Source: DAISKN01 sp963716925
Lineage (GTDB): Bacteria; Acidobacteriota; Vicinamibacteria; Marinacidobacterales; SMYC01
Reading direction: 5' to 3'
DNA length: 64,000 bases
NCBI GenBank assembly: GCA_963716925.1
Contig: CAVQUX010000033.1
Span: 372,001 to 436,000 of the forward strand
Shown here: one piece after another, positions 26,070 through 34,174 of the stretch
How the letters are laid out: every line of letters starts with the position of its first letter
Position numbering within the stretch: the stretch's first letter is position 1
Notes under the pieces: model-generated
Told to the model about the DNA's origin: nothing
The model's database searches: none
Seen by the model: the letters and a program-made list of their open reading frames with translations, nothing else
Translations under genes and position numbers: made by a program

Positions 26070-27323
26070 TCACTGCCGATAGCTCATGGTGAACCCCACC
26101 TGGAGGCGATCCTTGGTGAACGCCTTCACGTTCGACTCGCGGTCGAGGTAGTCGGACACGACCCCGACCGTCCAGCGCTCGGTGACGCGCGTCGAGAACA
26201 CGAGACGGAACGTCCGGTGGTCGTCGTACAGCTCTGCTTCCCCCTCCTCAGTCTCGCCGGGAAGGGGATACCGGTTCTGTCCGATCACGAAGCCGGGTGT
26301 CACCGAGAAGCGCTGGGTGATCTGGTAGGTAAAGGCCGCGCCCACGCGGCTCTCGATGAAGTACCAGTTGTCGTCGAAGATCGAGGGCTGGATATCCCGG
26401 GAGTAGACCGTCGATAGACGGTGACCCTCGCCGAAACCGAAGGCCACATCCACCGATCCGATGAGACCGGTGTAATCGACCCGGTCCGCTTCGACGGGAC
26501 TCACGCTGCGGAAACCGAGGAGGAACCGGCCGTTCAGAAACGACCCCGCGACGGGAAGATCGTTCTCCGCCAGCGGGCTTCCACCGGCGGGGCTGAACTC
26601 GAAACCGAATCGTCCCCCGTAGGAATCCGCGTCGCGCGTGACGTCACCGAAGCGAAGGGTCTCGTAGAAACCCTCGGCGATGGCGCTGGTCTTCGCCGTG
26701 AGCCGGCGTCCGAAATCGAGGAACGCGCGGTCCTGGTCCCGGTTGAGCCTGTCCGCGACCACGGCGTCTTCGAGCCCGTCCTGAATCTCGTAGAACGTCT
26801 TGTCGTAGCCCAGACGCAGGAGATGTCGCCAGCCGAGAGCGAAAGCGAGATATGCATCGAGCCCGTTCGTCCTCTGCTGCACGGGGAAGTCGAACTCGGA
26901 GGTGGGCCGGGCCGTCTCGTCGCGGAACTCGTCCGACACTTTGAACAGAAACCGCCGGCCCCCGAAGCCGCCGCCCACGCGGGTGACGTCGAACCAGCGC
27001 CGGAGGTCCACCTGTTCGCGGTAATACACGTAGGCCACTTCCTGGTACAGGTCGACGAACGCCGCGTTTCCCAGGGGCGAAGCCAGACGAACTCCCGGCC
27101 CCACCCTCGCCGTAATGTCGCTCTCCGCGGTGGGAGTCGAAAGCGCGTTCGAGTCGTAGCCGCTCGAGAGCTGGAGCGACGGGGTCACGTAGAAGGGCCC
27201 CAGTCGGAAGAAACCCCGCCGGACGCCGTCGAGCTCGCGCTCGACCAGGTCGACGGTCTGCGCATCCGCGGGTGGGACTGCGGCGAGCAGCAGGAGGAGC
27301 GCGGCGGCCCTGGAAGGTCTCAA
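26070..27323 (-). CDS. Outer-membrane beta-barrel protein of the polysaccharide locus
   Basis: 417-residue exported protein: signal peptide MRPSRAAALLLLLAAVPPADA, then alternating amphipathic strands throughout (FYVTPSLQLSSGYDSNAL, AFVDLYQEVAYVYYREQV, FLLGFRSVSPVEAD, LQVGFTMSYRQ). The pattern YVTPSLQLSSGYDSNAL near the mature N terminus is typical of the BBP2-type barrels found in exopolysaccharide/exosortase loci. It could be an export or anchoring component. Its end is 15 bases from the small peptide gene, and its start overlaps the upstream reductase gene by 4 bases. Confidence 0.8.
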   Translation of the reverse strand: MRPSRAAALLLLLAAVPPADAQTVDLVERELDGVRRGFFRLGPFYVTPSLQLSSGYDSNALSTPTAESDITARVGPGVRLASPLGNAAFVDLYQEVAYVYYREQVDLRRWFDVTRVGGGFGGRRFLFKVSDEFRDETARPTSEFDFPVQQRTNGLDAYLAFALGWRHLLRLGYDKTFYEIQDGLEDAVVADRLNRDQDRAFLDFGRRLTAKTSAIAEGFYETLRFGDVTRDADSYGGRFGFEFSPAGGSPLAENDLPVAGSFLNGRFLLGFRSVSPVEADRVDYTGLIGSVDVAFGFGEGHRLSTVYSRDIQPSIFDDNWYFIESRVGAAFTYQITQRFSVTPGFVIGQNRYPLPGETEEGEAELYDDHRTFRLVFSTRVTERWTVGVVSDYLDRESNVKAFTKDRLQVGFTMSYRQ

Positions 27324-28510
27324 ACCGGCGAGTACTCCCGAAGCGGGCGCTCGGCGTCAGGGGAGGCATCCCGGCCGAGCAGGAACCGGCCGAGCGTCGA
27401 ATGCCGGAAGATCTCCCGGATCAGACTCTGATGCCAGTCGAAGTCGGCTTTCTCCCGGATCAGGCACTCGACTCCATGCGCCCGGGCGATCGCCATCAGC
27501 TGCTCGATGCCCCAGTCGCCCACGAGCTTCACGCTCTTTCGAAGCTTCAGCCCCGACGCAATTTCATCCTCGAGAAGCTCTCGCCAGCGGGCTTCGTAGG
27601 GAGCCAGACTCTCGGCGTCGAGCCGATCCTCGGAAAGACGCGAAGAAAGCACGTCCCCCGCGATCTCCCCCGTGAGCATCCCGTAGTAGATGCCGCCGCA
27701 GGTCGTGGCCTTGATGTGTCCCGCGGCCTCGCCCACGACGAGGATCCGGTCCTCGTAGCTCCGCGGCAGAAATCCCAGGGGAAGCACGCTGCACCGGATG
27801 GGTCCATGCGGTCCCCGGATCTTCTCGGAAACGTCAGGGCGGGAGAGGAACCGACGCAGCGCAGCCGGGCCATTCCGATCGCAGAGAAGACCGACCTTGG
27901 CCCGCCCCTCTCCGACGGGCACCACCCAGGCGAAGCCTTCGGGCGCCCACCTTCGCCCGAGGTGGACCTCGACTCTCTCCGCGTCGTAGTCGATCTCCGT
28001 CTGCACGCCGAGAAGCGTCTCGGGCACCTCGTCGAAACCGAGCTTCTTGAGAAGCGGCATCCCCGCTCCGGTCGCGACGACCAGAGCGCGGCAGGAAATC
28101 GTCTCGAGCCCACCGCAGCTCACGCGAACCCCGTCCTTGTTCCGTCGCACGGCGGTCACCCGCTGGCGCAGGCGGATCTCCGCCCCCGCTGCCGCCGTGC
28201 GCCTGCCGAGGTGAGAGTCGAGCTCGTTCCGAAGAACGACCCTCGCGAGCGGACGATCGCACGCGAACGACCACCGCGCTCCTCGGGGGGAGACGAACTC
28301 GATCTCGGACAGCGTGTGCCGGGTGAGGGAGGCGGGGAGATCGAATCGCTCGAAGGCCTCGAGCCCGAGGATGCCGCTGCAGTTCACGGGGTTACCCACC
28401 TCGTCGTGCTCCTCGAGGACCGCCACCCGGAAGCCCGACTCGGCGATGCGCCCGGCCGCCGAGAGCCCCGCCGGACCGGCGCCGATGACCAGGACGTCGT
28501 AGTCGTTCAA
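27320..28510 (-). CDS. Geranylgeranyl-reductase-family FAD oxidoreductase
   Basis: 396-residue flavoprotein: VLVIGAGPAGLSAAGRIAE (FAD Rossmann motif), NPVNCSGILG (a conserved Cys-Ser-Gly in this family) and RILVVGEAAGHIKATTCGGI then YYGMLTGEIAG (FAD/substrate motif of the geranylgeranyl reductase/halogenase group). Archaeal and plant homologues saturate isoprenoid chains. In this locus it could reduce an isoprenoid lipid carrier or act on a sugar; both are guesses. It overlaps the beta-barrel gene and the sugar transferase gene by 4 bases each, so it is firmly part of this operon. Confidence 0.85.
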   Translation of the reverse strand: MNDYDVLVIGAGPAGLSAAGRIAESGFRVAVLEEHDEVGNPVNCSGILGLEAFERFDLPASLTRHTLSEIEFVSPRGARWSFACDRPLARVVLRNELDSHLGRRTAAAGAEIRLRQRVTAVRRNKDGVRVSCGGLETISCRALVVATGAGMPLLKKLGFDEVPETLLGVQTEIDYDAERVEVHLGRRWAPEGFAWVVPVGEGRAKVGLLCDRNGPAALRRFLSRPDVSEKIRGPHGPIRCSVLPLGFLPRSYEDRILVVGEAAGHIKATTCGGIYYGMLTGEIAGDVLSSRLSEDRLDAESLAPYEARWRELLEDEIASGLKLRKSVKLVGDWGIEQLMAIARAHGVECLIREKADFDWHQSLIREIFRHSTLGRFLLGRDASPDAERPLREYSPV

Positions 28511-29163
28511 AACTTGTCACCTCTCACTTCCCACTTGCCGCGGAAAGTGATCCAGAAGGAAATCAGGATGAGCTTGATGTCGAGCGCGAAGCTCTGTGTT
28601 CGTACGTAGAGTCGATCATAACGGAACTTCTGCCGCCGCGGAATGTCTCTCGGGGCGAAAATTTGAGCGACTCCAGTGAGCCCGGGAATCACCTCGTGCC
28701 TTTCGCTGAATCCCGGGATCTCTTCGAGTCGAATCGACCGACCGTCCCCCTTGAGCTCGACTTCCTCGACGGCGAGGGCGCGCGGGCCCACGAACGACAT
28801 GTCTCCCTTGAAGATGTTCCAGAGCTGCGGGAGCTCGTCCATGGCCGTCTTCCGCAGGATCGCGCCGACGGCGGTGACCCGCGGATCGTGCTCTCCCGCC
28901 TGAACGGTTCCGAACTTCTTGTCCGCATCCGGGACCATCGAGCGGAACTTGTAGCCGCGGAAGGGAAGGCCTCCCCTCCCCACGCGCTCCTGGGAGAAGA
29001 ACACCGGGCCTCCGTCCTCGAGCTTGATGGCGAGCGCGGCGGCCATGCCTACGGGAATCGCGAGTACCAGCCCCGTTCCCGAGAGCAGGACGTCAAACGC
29101 TCGTTTCGAGAGCGGCGTTCTCGCGGGAGCCGTGCTGTCGGAGGCCCTGCTGGAAGAGGTCAT
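28507..29163 (-). CDS. Undecaprenyl-phosphate sugar phosphotransferase (initiating)
   Basis: Monotopic bacterial sugar transferase (WcaJ/PglC type) that loads the first sugar-1-phosphate onto undecaprenyl phosphate. From ATG 29163 it is 218 residues. The start is uncertain because no clear ribosome binding site is visible and the frame stays open to 29271. Features: KRAFDVLLSGTGLVLAIPVG (membrane-inserted hairpin), FFSQERVGRGGLPFRGYKFR (catalytic region), then MDELPQLWNIFKGDMSFVGP and RPLALAVEE-like residues, all diagnostic. It lacks the large N-terminal membrane domain of WcaJ, so it is the short form. Its first 71 bases overlap the preceding glycosyltransferase gene. Confidence 0.9.
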   Translation of the reverse strand: MTSSSRASDSTAPARTPLSKRAFDVLLSGTGLVLAIPVGMAAALAIKLEDGGPVFFSQERVGRGGLPFRGYKFRSMVPDADKKFGTVQAGEHDPRVTAVGAILRKTAMDELPQLWNIFKGDMSFVGPRALAVEEVELKGDGRSIRLEEIPGFSERHEVIPGLTGVAQIFAPRDIPRRQKFRYDRLYVRTQSFALDIKLILISFWITFRGKWEVRGDKF

Positions 29164-30325
29164 GGTAGGCGCGGACTTGTTTGCGGCGATCGAACTGGGC
29201 CGCGGCGCCGCGGGCGTTCTCGCCGAGCCTTCGAGCGAGGTCGCGGTCGCGAAAGAGCCGCGATATCTCATGAATCATCCCTCCGACGTCGCCTGGGGCG
29301 ACGAGCATTCCGCACTCGTTCTCTCGGGTGATGGAGGCCACTTCCGAGTCCTCTTCGACGGCGGCGACATACGGGCGGCCCGCCGCCAGGATCCCATAGA
29401 GCTTGCTGGGCACGATGTAGCCCGCGAGACCCCGCTTCAGGGACACGAGAAACACGTCCGCGGTGGCGTAGGTCTCCCGCATGCGCTCGCGGGGCTGATA
29501 GGGAAAGAACCGGACGTTCCCGAGTCCCCGCCGCGCGGCCTGGTCTTGAAGGGGCTTCTTCCTCACACCATCGCCGATGAAAACGAACGTCACCTCCGGA
29601 AGTGCGGACGCGACATCGAGGAGGGAGTCGAGGTTCTGCGAGAGGCCGATGTTTCCCGCGTGCAGCACGACGAAGCGGTCTTGAAGTCCATGCTCGCGGG
29701 AGAAAGGATTGTCCTTCGGGCCCGGGGTGAGAAGCTCCGAGTCGGCCCAGTTGTGGATGACCGCGATCTTCTCCGCGTCGGCGCCCTTTCCCTCCACCAG
29801 GCGGCGCTTCATCGTCTCACCGAGCGCGATGATGCGATCGGCGCGGCGCAGGAGGAAGCGATTGACCGCTTCCAGGACCCGGTTGATCCGATCGCTTCTG
29901 AAATCCTCGAGGAGATTCGCGACCTCGGGGAAGATGTCCTGGCAGAGGAATACGAAGCGCGCTCCCGTGCGCCGGGCGGCCGCCCAGCCGATGAGGCCGA
30001 TAATCGGCGGATCGGTGAGGGCCACCACGACGTCGGGCCGGCCGATCCCGAAGCTCGCCCAGAAGGCCGCAAAGAAGTAGCTGAGGTAGCTGGCGAAGCG
30101 GCCGAGAAAACCCTTCCGCCCGAGCCGGGTCTCCTTCGCCCTGAGGATTTCGACCCCTTCGTGCCTCTCACGGGAGACGAGTCCGAACCGCTTCGTCCCG
30201 CCTCCGGCGACGATCGTGACCCTAGAGCCGTGCTCTTTCGCGAGATCCTGGCTGAGCTCCGTCAGGAGCTGGCCCGTGGCCCCGAAATCCGGCCAGTACG
30301 ATCGGTTGAAGAAAACGATTCGCAT
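29093..30325 (-). CDS. WbuB-like family 4 glycosyltransferase
   Basis: 410-residue GT-B glycosyltransferase from ATG 30325 (MRIVFFNRSYWPDFGATGQL), an N terminus typical of WbuB-like enzymes that add N-acetyl-fucosamine or similar sugars in O-antigen synthesis. The donor-site region shows VVLHAGNIGLSQNLDSLLDV, then FIGDGVRKKPLQ and LAGYIVPSKLYGILAAGRP with EEDSEVASI (E-x7-E-like). It acts in the cytoplasm on the lipid-linked intermediate. The start abuts the GDP-fucose synthase stop (TGATG). Sugar specificity is not readable. Confidence 0.88.
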   Translation of the reverse strand: MRIVFFNRSYWPDFGATGQLLTELSQDLAKEHGSRVTIVAGGGTKRFGLVSRERHEGVEILRAKETRLGRKGFLGRFASYLSYFFAAFWASFGIGRPDVVVALTDPPIIGLIGWAAARRTGARFVFLCQDIFPEVANLLEDFRSDRINRVLEAVNRFLLRRADRIIALGETMKRRLVEGKGADAEKIAVIHNWADSELLTPGPKDNPFSREHGLQDRFVVLHAGNIGLSQNLDSLLDVASALPEVTFVFIGDGVRKKPLQDQAARRGLGNVRFFPYQPRERMRETYATADVFLVSLKRGLAGYIVPSKLYGILAAGRPYVAAVEEDSEVASITRENECGMLVAPGDVGGMIHEISRLFRDRDLARRLGENARGAAAQFDRRKQVRAYHDLFQQGLRQHGSRENAALETSV

Positions 30326-31257
30326 CAGCGGGAGTCCCGGAACCAGCGAATCGTCTTTTGGAGGCCGCAGCGGAAGTCGGTCTTCGCCCGGAAGCCGAAC
30401 GCCTTCTCCGCCCGGGAGACATCGAGACAGCGCCGCGGCTGGCCGTTCGGCTTCGTTCCGTCCCAGCGGACCTCGCCCTCGAATCCCATCAGCTCGGCTA
30501 TGAGCTCCGAGAGGTCCTTGATCGAGATCTCGAACCCCGCGCCGAGGTTCATGGGATCCGGGCCGTCGTAGAGGCGGGTCGCGGCCGCGATGGCCTCGGC
30601 GCAGTCCTCGACGTAGAGAAACTCGCGGGTGGGGGAGCCATCTCCCCAGCAGACGATCTCGGAGGCGCCGTGGTCGAGGGCCTCCTGGCACTTCAGCACG
30701 AGTGCCGGGATCACGTGCGAGCTCGCGGGATCGAAGTTGTCGAAGGGTCCGTAGAGATTGACCGGCAGGAGGTGGATGGCGTTGAAGTCGTACTGCGCGC
30801 GGTACGCCTGTCCCTGGACCAGGAGCATCTTCTTCGCGAGCCCGTAAGGCGCGTTCGTCTCCTCCGGGTAGCCGTTCCAGAGCTCGTCTTCGCGGAAGGG
30901 GACGGCCGCGTGCTTGGGATAGGAGCAGATGGTCCCTATGCCCACGAACTTCTCGACCCCGCTCCGGCGGGCGTACTCCATGAGCTGCGTCCCCATCATC
31001 AGATTGTCGTAGAAGAACCGGCCGGGGTTCTCGCGGTTCGCCCCGATTCCTCCCACGATGGCCGCGAGGTGAACCACCACCTCCGGCCGATGGTCGCGAT
31101 AGACCCGCGCGACTGCTTCCTCCTGGGTGAGGTCGTACTCCGCCTTCCTCGGAACCACCACGTCCCTCGCGCCCTGGGCGCGGAGGGCTTCGAGCACGTG
31201 ACGTCCGAGAAAACCGGAGCCGCCGGTGAGGAGGATCTTCTTCGCGCTCAGGTCCAA
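30325..31257 (-). CDS. fcl: GDP-L-fucose synthase
   Basis: 310-residue extended short-chain dehydrogenase that epimerises and reduces GDP-4-keto-6-deoxymannose to GDP-L-fucose with NADPH. Seen: ILLTGGSGFLGRHV (Rossmann motif), HLAAIVGGIGANRENPGRFF (characteristic of Fcl/WcaG), GTICSYPKHA, and the catalytic APYGLAKKMLL (YxxxK). Length is normal. The partner GDP-mannose 4,6-dehydratase (gmd) is not in this window. It overlaps the carbamoyltransferase gene by 10 bases. This implies fucose, or a fucose-derived sugar, in the polysaccharide. Confidence 0.93.
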   Translation of the reverse strand: MDLSAKKILLTGGSGFLGRHVLEALRAQGARDVVVPRKAEYDLTQEEAVARVYRDHRPEVVVHLAAIVGGIGANRENPGRFFYDNLMMGTQLMEYARRSGVEKFVGIGTICSYPKHAAVPFREDELWNGYPEETNAPYGLAKKMLLVQGQAYRAQYDFNAIHLLPVNLYGPFDNFDPASSHVIPALVLKCQEALDHGASEIVCWGDGSPTREFLYVEDCAEAIAAATRLYDGPDPMNLGAGFEISIKDLSELIAELMGFEGEVRWDGTKPNGQPRRCLDVSRAEKAFGFRAKTDFRCGLQKTIRWFRDSR

Positions 31258-32996
31258 GCGCTCATCGCCTCCTGCTTCACGGCGGCAGGTTTCTTCTCAA
31301 GGGCCTGGTTTCCGACGACCAGCACGTCCATGTCCGTCCGGAGGAAACAGTCGAGCGCCTCCCGGGGCCGCAGCACGATGGGCTCGTTCTCGTTGAAAGA
31401 AGTGTTCAGGAGGACGGGGACCCCGGTGTGCTTTTCGAACGCGCGCAGGAGCTCCCAGTAGAGCGGGTTCGTCTCCCGGCTCACGGTCTGGAGACGCCCG
31501 GAGCCGTCGACGTGCGTCACTGCGGGTATCACCGACTCCTTGTCGGCTCTCACCGGATAGACCTGAATCATGAAGGGGTCTCGGACGGCGCCCTCGAAAT
31601 AGTCGTCCAGGCGTTCCTCCAAGATCGAAGGAGCGAACGGACGGAACTTCTCCCGGAGCTTTATCTTCACGTTCAGGATCTCGCGCATGTCGGCGCGTCT
31701 CGGGTCGGCGAGGATGCTGCGGTTCCCGAGTGCCCGCGCGCCCCATTCCATCCGGCCCTGGAACCAGCCGACGACCTTCCCCGAAGCGATCTGCCCGGCA
31801 GTCCAGTCGACGAGCTCCCCAGTCGTCTCGAACCGGCGCGGGGAGCCATCGAGCCGTCCCTCGTCGAAGGAAGGCCCCCAGTAAGAGTGCTTCATCACGA
31901 AGCTCCGCGGCCTTCCGAGAACGTGGTTCCAGACGTAGAACGCGGCCCCCAGAGCCGTTCCGTTGTCTCCAGCCGCGGGCTGGATGAAGACTTCCTCGAA
32001 CGGTGTTCGGCTGCGTATCTTTCCGTTGGCGACGCTGTTCATGGCGCAGCCTCCGGCGAGACAGAGCCGCTTCGAGGACGTCCTCTCGTAGAGCGCGTTC
32101 AGCACGTGGAAGGCGGCTTCTTCGAAGACGACCTGGAGCGACGCCGCGATGGCCTCGTGCCTCGACGTGAGCGGCTCATCGGGCCGGCGCGCCGGACCGA
32201 GCAGGCGCACGAGCTTCTCGCTGTACACAGGGCCGATGGTGGGCTCCCCCTCGTCCCAGGTCATCGCGACCCCCTCCGACCAGTGCCGGAAGTAGGGAAG
32301 CGAGAGAGAGAAACGCCCGCCCGGATCGAGCGACAGGAGCTTACGGATCTCCTCGACGAACTCCGGTTTCCCGTAGGGCGCGAGCCCCATGACTTTGTAC
32401 TCGTCGCCGTACTTCGGGAACCCGAGATACTGCGTAATCGCGAGATAGAGCAGACCGAGGGAGTGCGGAAAGAATACCCGGTCGAGAATCTCGAGGTTCG
32501 AGCCTCTCCCCCAGGCGAGCGACGTGCTCACGAAATCCCCGAACCCGTCGATGGCGGCGACCGCCGCGTCCTCGAAGGGAGATACGAAGAACGCGCTCGC
32601 GAGGTGCGCCGGATGGTGCTCGACCCAGTGGAGCCGCGAAGCCACGCGATCCGCGGAGAGCGACAGAGTGGACGCGATCTCGACGGGAAGGCTCGCGATC
32701 CGGGAGCGGTTTCGCGCTCGATCCCGGACGAGTCCGAGCCCCGGCCGCCGCGAGAGGGCGAAGATCGCCTTGCGCCACAGGTGCGCCTTCGGATCCCGCG
32801 AGACCGCGAATCGGTCGACATCCTCCGGCTTCAGGCCTCCCCTCTCGAGGCACGAGCGGATGGCTTCCGCGGGAAACCCCGCCCAGTGTTTGACGCGCCG
32901 AAAACGCTCTTCTTCAACGGCGGCAACGAGCTCGCCGTCGCAGACGAGCGCGGCGGAAACGTCGCCGTGATAGGCGTTGATGCCCAGAACGTTCAT
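31248..32996 (-). CDS. NodU/CmcH-family O-carbamoyltransferase
   Basis: 582-residue carbamoyltransferase using carbamoyl phosphate and ATP to carbamoylate a hydroxyl, here probably on a sugar of the polysaccharide. The N-terminal Kae1-like domain shows VLGINAYHGDVSAALVCDGE, VEEERFRRVKH and WVEHHPAHLASAFFVSPFED (metal-binding His pair). The C-terminal YrdC-like domain includes GRMEWGARALGNRSILADPR and LLNTSFNENEPIV, standard NodU motifs. A good sigma-70 promoter sits about 37 bases upstream of the start codon, so this gene heads its own transcript inside the minus-strand run. Confidence 0.92.
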   Translation of the reverse strand: MNVLGINAYHGDVSAALVCDGELVAAVEEERFRRVKHWAGFPAEAIRSCLERGGLKPEDVDRFAVSRDPKAHLWRKAIFALSRRPGLGLVRDRARNRSRIASLPVEIASTLSLSADRVASRLHWVEHHPAHLASAFFVSPFEDAAVAAIDGFGDFVSTSLAWGRGSNLEILDRVFFPHSLGLLYLAITQYLGFPKYGDEYKVMGLAPYGKPEFVEEIRKLLSLDPGGRFSLSLPYFRHWSEGVAMTWDEGEPTIGPVYSEKLVRLLGPARRPDEPLTSRHEAIAASLQVVFEEAAFHVLNALYERTSSKRLCLAGGCAMNSVANGKIRSRTPFEEVFIQPAAGDNGTALGAAFYVWNHVLGRPRSFVMKHSYWGPSFDEGRLDGSPRRFETTGELVDWTAGQIASGKVVGWFQGRMEWGARALGNRSILADPRRADMREILNVKIKLREKFRPFAPSILEERLDDYFEGAVRDPFMIQVYPVRADKESVIPAVTHVDGSGRLQTVSRETNPLYWELLRAFEKHTGVPVLLNTSFNENEPIVLRPREALDCFLRTDMDVLVVGNQALEKKPAAVKQEAMSAWT

Positions 32997-33032
32997 TCGA
33001 ATGTGCTGAAGGAAGTGGTTACTTCTGAATCG

Positions 33033-33061
33033 ATTATACGGGAGCCCCTCGCGGGTGCCAA
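33033..33061 (-). promoter_or_regulatory. Sigma-70 promoter for carbamoyltransferase operon
   Basis: On the minus strand: TTGGCA (33061-33056), a 17-base spacer, then a perfect TATAAT (33038-33033). Predicted start of transcription is near 33025, giving a leader of about 30 bases before ATG 32996. It would drive carbamoyltransferase, fcl, the glycosyltransferase, the sugar transferase, the reductase and possibly the barrel and small peptide genes. Confidence 0.65.
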
Positions 33062-33130
33062 GCTGAAAGCCCCTGCGCTACCCGAGCGATTTGTGAAGCC
33101 GGCGCGGGTGGCTCGACTCGGCTCACGAGT

Positions 33131-34174
33131 TCATCGCCGCCCGTTGGCGGCGATTTCCTCGTAGAAGCGAAGGTACGCCGGCCCTACCTCGGTCCACGAA
33201 AAGCGCGCGTGGATCGTCGATGCGAGCGCCTCGCGCTGTGCTTCTGTCCACTCCGGACTCGCGAGGAAGTCGGCGAGAGCGGTTCGGATCGCGTCCTCCG
33301 TCGCGTCCACGATCGTTCCCGCACCGAGCGCGCGCACGACTTCCCAGGGCGTTCGGTTCGTCGTGAGAACGCGCGTGCCCACCTGGAGCGCCTCCAGAAT
33401 CGCGAGACCGAAGTTCTCCGAAAAAGAAGGCAGGCAGAAGAGATCGGCGCCCTGGAGGTACGCCCACCGTTCGTCACCCCAGACCTCTCCGACCCAATCC
33501 ACGCGGGGCAGCTTTGCGGAGTCGCGCCCGGCGAGGCGCCGGAGCTCTCGGACGTAGCTTTCCTCGCCGCCGCCCACGATCGTGAGCCGTACGTCCCGCA
33601 AGGAGTGGGGCTCGAGTCCCGCGAGAGCGCGAAGCAACAGGTGCAGGCCCTTCTTGGGGTGGAGCCGCGAGAGAAACAGGAGCACCACTTCGGGCTCCGC
33701 CCAGCCGAGCTTCCGGCGCGCGGCCGCAGCGCCGGGCCCGCATTCGGAGGTCAAGCCGAGTGGAAGCGCGCGACAGTCCACGGCAGGAACGAAGTTCCTG
33801 ATGTTCCGGGCTTCGGCCTCGCTCGTCGCGAGCAACCGTGCCGCCCCGGAGAGGTGGCGTCGCTCGAAGAGGTGGTACCAGGGCCACTTCTTCCAGCGCT
33901 TGTGACGCCACGCCCATGGCTCGAGCATTCCGTGAGGAGAGACGACGTAAGGCACGAGGCGACGCCGGCAGAGAGACGAGGCCCGCAGGAACGCCGGCTG
34001 CCATAGACCGTGAAAATGAACGACGTCCGGCACCGGGGCCTCCGCGTCTTCGGCCGGGGGGTTGGTACGAACGCCTATCCCCGCCTGCCGCAGGAACCTC
34101 TCGAGGCAGCGAATCGTGATCTCGAGCCCGCCGGCCCTCTGCCGCTCCGGAGGCTCGTAGAAATCGAGGTTCAC
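33131..34174 (-). CDS. Family 4 glycosyltransferase
   Basis: 347-residue GT-B enzyme, start GTG 34174 overlapping the preceding stop (GTGA). N-terminal half: PDVVHFHGLWQPAFLRASSL and VVSPHGMLEPWAWRHKRWKK, a pattern common in capsule glycosyltransferases. C-terminal GT4 domain: VLLFLSRLHPKKGLHLLLRA, ADLFCLPSFSENFGLAILEA (the E-x7-E motif) and GTRVLTTNRTPWEVV. Sugar specificity unknown. It is the last gene before the 134-base gap that holds the TATAAT promoter. Confidence 0.88.
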   Translation of the reverse strand: MNLDFYEPPERQRAGGLEITIRCLERFLRQAGIGVRTNPPAEDAEAPVPDVVHFHGLWQPAFLRASSLCRRRLVPYVVSPHGMLEPWAWRHKRWKKWPWYHLFERRHLSGAARLLATSEAEARNIRNFVPAVDCRALPLGLTSECGPGAAAARRKLGWAEPEVVLLFLSRLHPKKGLHLLLRALAGLEPHSLRDVRLTIVGGGEESYVRELRRLAGRDSAKLPRVDWVGEVWGDERWAYLQGADLFCLPSFSENFGLAILEALQVGTRVLTTNRTPWEVVRALGAGTIVDATEDAIRTALADFLASPEWTEAQREALASTIHARFSWTEVGPAYLRFYEEIAANGRR

